Shown here one piece after another: positions 1-8,022 of a stretch of DNA of 64,000 nucleotides (within the stretch, counting starts at the first letter, position 1; every line of letters starts with the position of its first letter). The position numbers were made by a program, and so were the translations under genes. This DNA comes from Mucilaginibacter gotjawali (lineage in GTDB: Bacteria > Bacteroidota > Bacteroidia > Sphingobacteriales > Sphingobacteriaceae): the NCBI RefSeq assembly GCF_002355435.1, contig NZ_AP017313.1, positions 2,914,001-2,978,000 of the forward strand, written 5' to 3'. Under the pieces are notes generated by a model, which worked only from the letters and a program-made list of their open reading frames with translations, did not search any database and was not told the origin of the DNA.

Positions 1-429
1 TTTATGGATGATGCTTTTAACGCCCAATACAAAGCAGAAGACCGGCTGGCATCTATCTTCGGGGTATTTACTTATGTCACTATCATTTTAGCTGCCCTGG
101 GTTTGTTTGGCCTCGCGGCGTTTACTATTGAGCAGCGCACAAAAGAAATTGGTATCCGCAAAGTATTGGGCGCCAGTGTAAACTCCATTAATAGTTTGTT
201 GTCGAAAGATTTTTTAAAGCTGGTTTTCCTCGCCATCGCGATAGCTTCGCCAATTGCCTGGTGGGCCATGCGTAACTGGCTGCAAAATTTTGCCTATCGT
301 ATTTCCATATCGTGGTGGATGTTTGCCGCGGCCGGTTTTGTGGCAATTTTAACGGCGGTAGTAACGGTTAGCTATCATGCTGTAAGGGCAGCGATGGCAA
401 ATCCGGTGGATAGTTTGAGGAGCGAGTGA
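1..429 (+). CDS. ABC transporter permease, FtsX/MacB type (3' end only)
   Basis: C-terminal 142 residues of a permease whose start lies before the window; the frame is open from base 1. It carries the last FtsX domain: a membrane segment (about residues 22-42), the family motif EIGIRKVLGA, two further membrane segments and the ending NPVDSLRSE. The same ending, with small changes, closes the four complete paralogues that follow on the same strand. By family these proteins sit in the inner membrane and couple an ABC ATPase to periplasmic substrates (MacB/LolCE-like); the substrate is unknown. It is the first of five tandem copies. Confidence 0.9.
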   Translation, partial: FMDDAFNAQYKAEDRLASIFGVFTYVTIILAALGLFGLAAFTIEQRTKEIGIRKVLGASVNSINSLLSKDFLKLVFLAIAIASPIAWWAMRNWLQNFAYRISISWWMFAAAGFVAILTAVVTVSYHAVRAAMANPVDSLRSE

Positions 430-586
430 TGCCCCCTAACCCGGTAGCTTTTAAACAAGGTTAAAAGTCCTTCTGCTTTACAGATGGATTTATTATGAGG
501 CGAATATTTTTAAGATTCTGTGCAACTGTTTTGCATAAAAAGTGGTCTATAGATTTAAATAGGAAATTGCTTTAAATCGGAATATC

Positions 587-2953
587 ATGCTGAAAAACTA
601 CCTAAAGATCGCTTGGCGGAACCTAGGTAAGAACCGTCTTTACAGTATCATTAACATCGGTGGCCTGGCTATAGGTATGGCAGTGAGTTTTATACTGCTC
701 ATTTATGTTTACAATGAGTTTAGTTTCGACAAATTTAATACCAATTCTGATCGCCTTTACCGGGTCATGCGCAATCAGCCCAGCAATGGCGAGATACTAA
801 CCGGTGATGCTACACCTGTTCCGCTGGCGCCGGCCATGATAAAGGATTTTCCCGAAATAGATAGAATTACGCGTGCAACCTGGCCCTATGACAGGCTGGT
901 AAATTACAAAAACCAGGGTCTCAAAGTAAATACAATGGCGGCCGACCCTTCATTTTTGCAAATGTTTACGGTGGATTTTATTTATGGCAATAAAAAAGAC
1001 GCGCTGTCCGATCTTTCATCCATTGTACTGACAGAATCGGCGGCTAAAGCAATCTTCGGCAATATCAACCCTGTAGGGCAGGTGGTTAAATTAGATCAAA
1101 AGTTTCCTTTAAGAGTTAGCGGTGTTATTAAAGATAACCCGGCAAATTCATCGTTTAACTTTAAGGCACTTATTAATTGGGACCAGATCTCAGCTGAGCA
1201 AAATTGGATAAAAACCTCCGGATGGGGTAACTATTCATTTAAAACGTTTGTGATGTTAAAGCCAGGCACTTCAGCTATGAATGTTGATAGTAAGCTAAAA
1301 AATATAATTGCCCGTTACAACCCCGATAACAAGGAGAATACTATTTTTCTTTATCCGTTTGCCAAATTTCACCTTTATGGTGATTTCAAAAACGGTGTAA
1401 ATGCCGGTGGTCGGGTGGGATCTGTGGAGCTGTTTTTATGGCTCGCTATCGGTATATTAATAATCGCCTGTATTAATTTCATGAACCTTTCAACGGCCCG
1501 CTCCGAACGTAGGGCAAGGGAGGTTGGAGTCCGCAAAGCGATCGGTGCTGCTCGCTTTTCACTGATAGCGCAATTCATGGGGGAATCGTTATTGATGGCC
1601 TTTATTTCATTTTTGTTCTCCCTTTTGTTCATCTGGCTGCTGATTCCGGTTTTCGGCAACTTCATAAATATTAAACTTCAGGTACCTTACGGTAATTTGT
1701 ATGCATGGCTCTCCGCCCTGGGTGTAACTGCGTTTACCGGTTTGGTTGCGGGCAGTTACCCTGCGTTATTTCTCTCATCGTTTAGCCCGGTTTTGGTGCT
1801 TAAGGGACAATTGAGTAATTCAAAGTCGACTGTAACGCCGCGCAAAATATTGGTGATATTGCAGTTTACTTTTGCAATATGCCTTATTTTATCAAGTATA
1901 TTCATCTACAAGCAGATCAACTATATAAAAGATGAGCCGATTGGATATGATCGTTTTGGCTTGGTTGATATGCCTGTCGAAGGGGCAATGGATACCCGAT
2001 TTGAAGATTTTCGTCGCGAGGCGATCAGTGCCGGCGCCATAACCGACGGTGCGCTTACATCAATGAGTATTGTAAATAACGGCAGTAGTTCATGGGGCAT
2101 TACATGGCAAGGGCAACTGCCGGGTGAGGATAAGATCCCGATTGACCAGATGGCGGTTACTTATCATTTTGTGAAAACCTATGGCGTAAAGTTAACTGAA
2201 GGGCGCGATTTCTCGCCCGAATACCCCTCTGATACAGCCGCTATTATACTCAACGAGGCCGCTGTAAAAATGATGCGTTTTAAAGAACCATTGGGCCAGC
2301 TGGTAAAATACCAGGATCATAACTGCAAAGTAGTTGGCGTGATAGAGAATTTTGTATGGGGTTCGCCTTATGACCCGGTTAAACCAGCCATAATCGGCTT
2401 TATAAAAGGATGGACAGGTAATATCAGCCTAAGGCTAAATCCAGCAAAACCAGTATCCGCGAGTCTCGATATTATAAGGAGTATCTACAAAAAATACAAC
2501 CCTGATTATCCTTTCGAATACCACTTTACCGACGAGAAATATAATAACAAGTTTAATAATGAAAGGCTATTAGGCAATATGTCAATTTGTTTTACCTGCC
2601 TTGCTATTGTCATATCCTGTTTGGGGCTTTTCGGCCTCGCCTCATTCTCGGCGGAGCAGCGTAAAAAAGAGATCGGAATCCGGAAGGTATTAGGCGCTAC
2701 AACAGGCAACCTGTGGTTTAATCTTTCGCGGGAGTTTGTTTGGTTAATTGGTGTTTCATTTGCCATAGGCTCTGTTTTAACCATGTTTTATATTCACCAT
2801 TGGATGACTCAGTTTACCTATCACACCACTATCAGCCTTTGGGTATTTGTAGTCACCCTTATTTTAAGTTTAACTATTTGCCTCATCACTGTTAGCTGGC
2901 AGGCCCTTAAGGCTGCGCTAAGCAACCCTGTTACAAGTTTAAGGAGCGAGTGA
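587..2953 (+). CDS. ABC transporter permease (MacB-like periplasmic domain plus two FtsX domains)
   Basis: 788 residues. The order is an N-terminal membrane segment (about 20-43), a MacB-type periplasmic core domain (about 45-270), a first FtsX domain with REVGVRKAIGA near 313, a second periplasmic domain, and a final FtsX domain with EIGIRKVLGA near 696, ending NPVTSLRSE. This double layout of about 790 residues is characteristic of Bacteroidota. No ATPase is encoded beside it, so the ATP-binding partner must lie outside the window. The 157-bp gap from the previous permease has no clear promoter box and, unlike the next three genes, no octamer leader. The specificity (lipoprotein, peptide or antimicrobial export) cannot be read from the sequence. 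Confidence 0.93.
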   Translation: MLKNYLKIAWRNLGKNRLYSIINIGGLAIGMAVSFILLIYVYNEFSFDKFNTNSDRLYRVMRNQPSNGEILTGDATPVPLAPAMIKDFPEIDRITRATWPYDRLVNYKNQGLKVNTMAADPSFLQMFTVDFIYGNKKDALSDLSSIVLTESAAKAIFGNINPVGQVVKLDQKFPLRVSGVIKDNPANSSFNFKALINWDQISAEQNWIKTSGWGNYSFKTFVMLKPGTSAMNVDSKLKNIIARYNPDNKENTIFLYPFAKFHLYGDFKNGVNAGGRVGSVELFLWLAIGILIIACINFMNLSTARSERRAREVGVRKAIGAARFSLIAQFMGESLLMAFISFLFSLLFIWLLIPVFGNFINIKLQVPYGNLYAWLSALGVTAFTGLVAGSYPALFLSSFSPVLVLKGQLSNSKSTVTPRKILVILQFTFAICLILSSIFIYKQINYIKDEPIGYDRFGLVDMPVEGAMDTRFEDFRREAISAGAITDGALTSMSIVNNGSSSWGITWQGQLPGEDKIPIDQMAVTYHFVKTYGVKLTEGRDFSPEYPSDTAAIILNEAAVKMMRFKEPLGQLVKYQDHNCKVVGVIENFVWGSPYDPVKPAIIGFIKGWTGNISLRLNPAKPVSASLDIIRSIYKKYNPDYPFEYHFTDEKYNNKFNNERLLGNMSICFTCLAIVISCLGLFGLASFSAEQRKKEIGIRKVLGATTGNLWFNLSREFVWLIGVSFAIGSVLTMFYIHHWMTQFTYHTTISLWVFVVTLILSLTICLITVSWQALKAALSNPVTSLRSE

Positions 2954-2960
2954 TGGGTAG

Positions 2961-3010
2961 GTCATTGAGTCATTGTTGCGGCGTCCGAGCCCCAACAACA
3001 AGTGACCCCA
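2961..3010. repeat. Octamer array GTCATTGn with inverted partner
   Basis: Directly after the permease stop codon the + strand reads GTCATTGA then GTCATTGT (2961-2976). A partly complementary arm, CAACAACAAGTGACCCC, follows at 2993-3009. This is a smaller version of the array at 5451-5527 after the next permease. The two arms could fold into an imperfect hairpin. Confidence 0.6.
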
Positions 3011-3015
3011 TGAGC

Positions 3016-3058
3016 AATTCACTAATTCAATAATTCACTAATTCAATAATTAGTCACC
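3016..3058 (+). repeat. Octamer leader array ending 3 nt before the start codon
   Basis: Five octamers in exact register, AATTCACT, AATTCAAT, AATTCACT, AATTCAAT, AATTAGTC (3016-3055), are followed by ACC and the ATG at 3059. The same arrangement precedes the permeases at 5571 and 8023 and the mgtC-like gene. Copying of the leader with the gene during tandem duplication could explain the permease cases but not mgtC. Confidence 0.8.
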
Positions 3059-5443
3059 ATGATAAAAAACTATTTCAAAATCGCCTGGCGTAACCTGAAG
3101 AAAAACAGGTTATATGCGTTTATCAACATCATTGGCTTAACCGCGGGGATCGTTAGCTGCCTGTTGATCGGTGTTTATATCAAACACGAATTAAGTTACG
3201 ATCGATTTAACCAGAACGCTGATAAAATAGTGCGGGTTACAATGGATTATAATTTCGGCGGCGAATCGCAGAAAGTTGCTATGACGGGCACCAAGGTTGG
3301 CCCTCAATTTAAACGCGAGTTCCCGCAGGTGGTTGATTTTGTGAGGATCTTTAAAAGAACAAGGATAATTGGCTATAAAAATCAATTATTCGAGGAAAAG
3401 AACTTCCTGTATGCTGAGCCATCTTTGTTTAAGCTCTTTTCTTTTAAGCTGCTCAATGGCGATCCGGTTACCGCGTTAAATACAAATGAAAAAATAATTA
3501 TCACCCAAACGGCGGCGCAAAAATATTTTGGGCCGGAGAATCCTATCGGGAAGATCTTAAAAGTGGGGGATAAAAATTATGTCGTTTCGGCGCTTGCTGC
3601 TGATTCGCCCTCAAATTCACAGATCCGGTTTGATTTTGTTGTCCCGTTTAGTGTTTTGGATGCCGCTAAGACCGAAGCATATGACAGCGCTAATTATTTA
3701 ACCTACCTGCTGCTCAAAAGCAAAGACGATATCGCACCCCTGCAAAAGCAAATTACAGCATATATGCAAAAGGTTGACAGGGACGAGTTAAAAGTAACCG
3801 GTAGCCAGCATTTAACCTTTAGTATCGAGCCGCTCACCAGCGTTCATCTACACTCCAACATTCCAGATGGGCTGGAACCCGGGGGCAGTATGATGTATAT
3901 TTACATCCTGGTGGTGGTGGCTGTGCTTATCCTGGTTATTGCCGGCGTAAACTATGTAAACCTGTCCATCGCGCAATCAGCAGGCCGCGGGGCTGAAATT
4001 GGCATCCGCAAAGTGCTGGGCGCAGCCAAACAACAGCTTTTTAAGCAATTTATTGGCGAGTCGATGCTGGTAACTGCCATTGCGCTGCTGTTTGCAATAG
4101 GGGTATCTTTCCTCCTGTTGCCATTTTTTAACCAGATCTCTGGTAAGCAGTTTAATTTTACTGCCTTGCTTGATCCCGCGATACTGGTTTGCCTTGCTAT
4201 ATTAGGGATCGTTATTGGTTTTTTGGCCGGCGCGTATCCTGCCTTATTATTATCAAATATAAAACTGGCAAAAATATTAAAATCGGGTTTTTCATTTACG
4301 TCAGGTCAGGGGGTACGCCGCTCGCTCATTATTTTCCAGTTTGTTATTTCCATCTTCCTGGTCATTACTACGGTGGTCATCTTACAACAACTATCCTATA
4401 TCCGCACCAAAGACCTGGGTTACAATAAAAGTAACGTAATAGTTTTGCCGGTCGATTATAAAACGGTTCCACAAGTTGATGCGATAAAAAAAGTGATCGG
4501 TAATATCCCTGGTGTAGAAAGTGTCGCGGCAGCAAACAACGAACCGGTTGATGTGCAGTGGGGGGATGCTATACACACCAAGGACGGTAAAAATTTAACT
4601 GTGAATGCACTGCCTATGGACGAGGATTTTATAAAAACCATGCAGCTGAAGATTGTTGCCGGAACCGATTTTAACCGTACTGATCTGCTGCAAATGGATA
4701 CCGCCAATAAGTACAAAAACTATCGCTATTCATTTATGCTGAATGAATCGGCTGCACGGGCGTTAGGCTGGACCCCGGAGCAGGCCATAGGGAAAGAGAT
4801 TTCGAAGAACTTCCCCGGGAGAATTAAGGCTGTTGTTAAAGATTTTAATTTTAAATCGTTCCATGATGCCATAGGCCCCTTACTGATTTTTTTGGATCAT
4901 GAACAAACACAGGCCATGTTTGTAAGGGTTGCCGGAAATAATACACCTTCTGCACTGCAGGCTATACAAAAAATATGGAAAGACCGCGTTCCATACCGCC
5001 CTTTTGAATATAAGTTTTTGGACGAAGATTACGATGCCCTCTACCGCAGCGAACAACGCACAGCCAGGGTGTTTACAACCTTCTCAATAATAGCTATTTT
5101 GCTGGCCTGCCTGGGTTTGTTCGCTGTTACTGCCTATGCCGTTTTGCAACGCACTAAAGAGATCGGCATCCGCAAAGTCCTTGGCGCAAACGTGTCCACC
5201 ATCATCATGCTGCTCTCCAAAGATTTTTTGTGGATGGTGATGCTGGCTGCTGTTATTTCATCACCAATTGCCTGGTATATGTCGTACAAATGGCTACAGG
5301 ACTTCGCCTATCGCATTTCTATCCATTGGTGGGTCTTTATTGCGGCAGGTGCAGCATCGTTAATTGTAGCCTGGATAACAGTGGGCATCCAGGCCCTGAA
5401 AGCAGCTTTGATGAACCCGGTGAAGAGTTTAAGAAGCGAGTAA
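3059..5443 (+). CDS. ABC transporter permease (MacB-like periplasmic domain plus two FtsX domains)
   Basis: 794 residues, paralogous to its neighbours. It starts MIKNYFKIAWRNLKKNRLY, the shared cytoplasmic leader, then a membrane segment (about 20-42), a periplasmic core domain, a first FtsX domain with EIGIRKVLGA near 312, and a C-terminal FtsX domain with the same motif near 700, ending NPVKSLRSE. The protein should be an inner-membrane permease subunit working with an ATPase encoded elsewhere. The ATG is fixed by the paralogue alignment and by the octamer leader that stops 3 nt upstream. Periplasmic domains differ much more between the tandem copies than the FtsX cores, suggesting different ligands. 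Confidence 0.93.
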   Translation: MIKNYFKIAWRNLKKNRLYAFINIIGLTAGIVSCLLIGVYIKHELSYDRFNQNADKIVRVTMDYNFGGESQKVAMTGTKVGPQFKREFPQVVDFVRIFKRTRIIGYKNQLFEEKNFLYAEPSLFKLFSFKLLNGDPVTALNTNEKIIITQTAAQKYFGPENPIGKILKVGDKNYVVSALAADSPSNSQIRFDFVVPFSVLDAAKTEAYDSANYLTYLLLKSKDDIAPLQKQITAYMQKVDRDELKVTGSQHLTFSIEPLTSVHLHSNIPDGLEPGGSMMYIYILVVVAVLILVIAGVNYVNLSIAQSAGRGAEIGIRKVLGAAKQQLFKQFIGESMLVTAIALLFAIGVSFLLLPFFNQISGKQFNFTALLDPAILVCLAILGIVIGFLAGAYPALLLSNIKLAKILKSGFSFTSGQGVRRSLIIFQFVISIFLVITTVVILQQLSYIRTKDLGYNKSNVIVLPVDYKTVPQVDAIKKVIGNIPGVESVAAANNEPVDVQWGDAIHTKDGKNLTVNALPMDEDFIKTMQLKIVAGTDFNRTDLLQMDTANKYKNYRYSFMLNESAARALGWTPEQAIGKEISKNFPGRIKAVVKDFNFKSFHDAIGPLLIFLDHEQTQAMFVRVAGNNTPSALQAIQKIWKDRVPYRPFEYKFLDEDYDALYRSEQRTARVFTTFSIIAILLACLGLFAVTAYAVLQRTKEIGIRKVLGANVSTIIMLLSKDFLWMVMLAAVISSPIAWYMSYKWLQDFAYRISIHWWVFIAAGAASLIVAWITVGIQALKAALMNPVKSLRSE

Positions 5444-5450
5444 GGGGAAA

Positions 5451-5527
5451 GTCATTGGGTCATTGGTTGCAGCATCCGTACACAATGACTAATGACCCAA
5501 TGTCGCACAGCTAATGACCCAACGACC
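5451..5527. repeat. Octamer array GTCATTGG with inverted arms
   Basis: Left arm: two perfect GTCATTGG octamers (5451-5466). Right arms: CAATGACT, AATGACCC, AATGTCGC (5483-5506), then AATGACCC and AACGACC (5513-5527). The right arms are the complement of the left unit, so a hairpin can form between the permease stop codon and the next gene. Confidence 0.7.
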
Positions 5528-5570
5528 AAATCATTAATTCACTAAATCGCTAATCCAATAATTAGTTAAC
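5528..5570 (+). repeat. Octamer leader array ending 3 nt before the start codon
   Basis: Octamers in register: AAATCATT, AATTCACT, AAATCGCT, AATCCAAT, AATTAGTT (5528-5567), then AAC and the ATG at 5571. It continues the register of the preceding GTCATTGG-type array without a break, so the two array types are physically joined here. Confidence 0.75.
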
Positions 5571-7940
5571 ATGATAAAAAACTACTTGAAAATAGCCTGG
5601 CGAAACTTATGGAAAAATAAGTTTTTTTCGACCATTAACATACTTGGCCTGGCCCTTGGGATGGCCTGTAGTATCCTTATTTTATTGTGGGTGCAAAATG
5701 AGTTGAACGTTGATGCATTTCATGCCAACGGCCCATCTTTATACACCGTATTTGAAAGGCAGTACTACGACGGGAAAGTAGTTGGGCAATATAGTGTTCC
5801 AGGGGTGTTGGCCAATGAAATGAAAAAAGTTATCCCCGAAATAAAATATGCCACCAACTACGGTTTTAATGGCGATAATACTTTCAGGGTAGGCAATAAG
5901 ATATTGAAACTGAAAGGGAATGCGGCTGATTCTGACTTTTTTAAGATGTTTAGCTATCCTTTGTTAGAAGGCAATGCGAAAACGGCTTTAAACAGTCCGG
6001 CCGGCGTAGCCATCTCCAGGAAAATGGCCGGTGAATTTTTCGGAAGCCCGCATGATGCTATCGGCAAAATCATCAGGTATAACAATAAAACAAATTTTAC
6101 GGTAACGGCTGTATTTGAAGATCTGCCCGAAAATTCGTCACTCAAATTCGAATACCTGGTAAATTGGGATAGTTTTTTAAAAGAGAACGACTGGGCAAAA
6201 CAGTGGGGCAACAACGGCCCGGGGGCCTATATCATGCTGAGGGCTGATGCAAATCCGGCATTGGTTGACAAAAAAATATCCCGATTCCTGGATAAATATA
6301 ATAAAGAACAAAGTAAAGCTTTCCGGGAAGAGCTGGGCATGCAAAAATTCAGCGATGTGTATCTCTATAGCCATTTCACCAACGGAAAACCCGACGGTGG
6401 CCGTATTGAGTATGTACATCTTTTCAGCATAGTAGCGGCCTTTATCATCCTGATCGCCTGTATCAATTTCATGAACTTAACTACGGCACGTTCAGTAAAA
6501 AGGGCCAGGGAGATTGGTGTTCGTAAAGTGGTAGGCGCGGTCCGGGGAGTTTTGATAAGGCAATTTATGGGCGAAGCGATCTTGTTGACTTTTCTGGCCG
6601 TAGTTATATCCATCGCCCTTGTCATCATCCTGCTGCCGGTTTTTAATTCAGTTACACAAAAACAAATTTCATATCCTTTTGGTCACCTTACCTTTTGGTT
6701 GTGGTTGTTCGGGCTAACGTTTATAACAGGATTCATATCAGGGAGTTACCCTGCTTTGTTTTTATCATCATTTAACCCGGTTACCGTTCTTAAAGGCGCA
6801 GCAAAGCTTAGTACGGGTTCGGCCCTGTTTCGCAAAGTTTTGGTTGTGGTACAGTTTGGTCTTTCGGTTTTCCTGATCATCGGCACTATCGTTGTTTCAA
6901 AGCAGGTAAATTATATCCAGACTAAAGATCTTGGTTACGACCGCGAGAACCTCATTTATATCCCCCTGGAAGGGGACCTTACTGCCAAATACAAAATTTT
7001 CAAGAATGAGGCGTTGAAAATGCCCGGTATTCAACAGGTAACACGTATGAGTATGACGCCCACTAATTTCGGTTCCAGCACGGGCGGGGTGCAGTGGGAC
7101 GGTAAGGACCCAAACCTGAATGTTGAATTTACACAGGTATCGGTAGGATATGATTTTGTATCGGCACTCAAGCTCAAAATGACCGATGGGAGGGATTACT
7201 CGCGCGATTATGTAACTGATACCTCCAACTACCTGATCAACGAAGCCGCCTTAAGCCGGATTGGGTACAAAAATCCTGTTGGAAAGCCCTTAACCATGTG
7301 GGGGAAAAAAGGCAAAATAGTAGGCATATTAAAAGATTTTCATTTTAACTCTCTCCACGAGCCCATTTACCCGCTGATAGTAAGACTGCGTGAGAACGAG
7401 GATTACGGAAATATTTTGGTACGTACCCACCCCGGGCAAACCAAACAAGCATTAGCCAGTATTGAAAAGCTTTGTAAAGAGTTAAATCCTGATTTTACTT
7501 TTACGTACGCCTTTTCTGACGAGGAATACCAAAAGTTATATAATAATGAGCAGGTTGTCGGCAGGTTATCCAATGTTTTTGCATTCATCGCGATATTTAT
7601 TTCTTGCCTGGGTTTATTAGGCTTAGCCATGTTCACTGCGGAACAGCGTGTTAAAGAAATTGGCATCCGTAAAGTGCTTGGCGCCAGTGCTGCTTCCCTG
7701 TTCACCCTGTTATCAAGAGAATTTTTGATATTGGTGTTCATCGCGCTTTTGATTGCTACACCGATAGCCTGGTACGCCATGTATAAATGGCTGCAGGCCT
7801 ATACATACCGTACCAGCATTGAATGGTGGGTGTTCGCCCTTTCCGGAGTCATGGCGATTGCCATAGCGTTATTGACGGTAAGCTTTCAGTCCGCCAAAGC
7901 GGTGCTGGTAAACCCGGTAAAGAGCCTAAGGAGCGAGTAG
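5571..7940 (+). CDS. ABC transporter permease (MacB-like periplasmic domain plus two FtsX domains)
   Basis: 789 residues. The N-terminus MIKNYLKIAWRNLWKNKFF matches the shared cytoplasmic leader. It continues with a membrane segment (about 20-43), a periplasmic domain, FtsX domain 1 with EIGVRKVVGA near 314, a second periplasmic domain and FtsX domain 2 with EIGIRKVLGA near 696, ending NPVKSLRSE. It is an inner-membrane transporter subunit of unknown substrate, without a neighbouring ATPase. It is closest in design to the copy starting at 587 (shared GGR...F.IV.FIILIACINFMNL stretch around residues 260-300), whereas the copy at 3059 is more distant. The start is supported by the octamer leader. 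Confidence 0.93.
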   Translation: MIKNYLKIAWRNLWKNKFFSTINILGLALGMACSILILLWVQNELNVDAFHANGPSLYTVFERQYYDGKVVGQYSVPGVLANEMKKVIPEIKYATNYGFNGDNTFRVGNKILKLKGNAADSDFFKMFSYPLLEGNAKTALNSPAGVAISRKMAGEFFGSPHDAIGKIIRYNNKTNFTVTAVFEDLPENSSLKFEYLVNWDSFLKENDWAKQWGNNGPGAYIMLRADANPALVDKKISRFLDKYNKEQSKAFREELGMQKFSDVYLYSHFTNGKPDGGRIEYVHLFSIVAAFIILIACINFMNLTTARSVKRAREIGVRKVVGAVRGVLIRQFMGEAILLTFLAVVISIALVIILLPVFNSVTQKQISYPFGHLTFWLWLFGLTFITGFISGSYPALFLSSFNPVTVLKGAAKLSTGSALFRKVLVVVQFGLSVFLIIGTIVVSKQVNYIQTKDLGYDRENLIYIPLEGDLTAKYKIFKNEALKMPGIQQVTRMSMTPTNFGSSTGGVQWDGKDPNLNVEFTQVSVGYDFVSALKLKMTDGRDYSRDYVTDTSNYLINEAALSRIGYKNPVGKPLTMWGKKGKIVGILKDFHFNSLHEPIYPLIVRLRENEDYGNILVRTHPGQTKQALASIEKLCKELNPDFTFTYAFSDEEYQKLYNNEQVVGRLSNVFAFIAIFISCLGLLGLAMFTAEQRVKEIGIRKVLGASAASLFTLLSREFLILVFIALLIATPIAWYAMYKWLQAYTYRTSIEWWVFALSGVMAIAIALLTVSFQSAKAVLVNPVKSLRSE

Positions 7941-7987
7941 GCAGTAGCAGTTTGCAGTAAAATAAATAGCATAGATGAATGTATATC

Positions 7988-8022
7988 AATTCAATAAATC
8001 ACTAATTCCATAATTAGTCAAC
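7988..8022 (+). repeat. Octamer leader array ending 3 nt before the start codon
   Basis: Octamers AATTCAAT, AAATCACT, AATTCCAT, AATTAGTC (7988-8019) are followed by AAC and the ATG at 8023. The last unit AATTAGTC is identical to the one before the permease at 3059. Confidence 0.8.
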
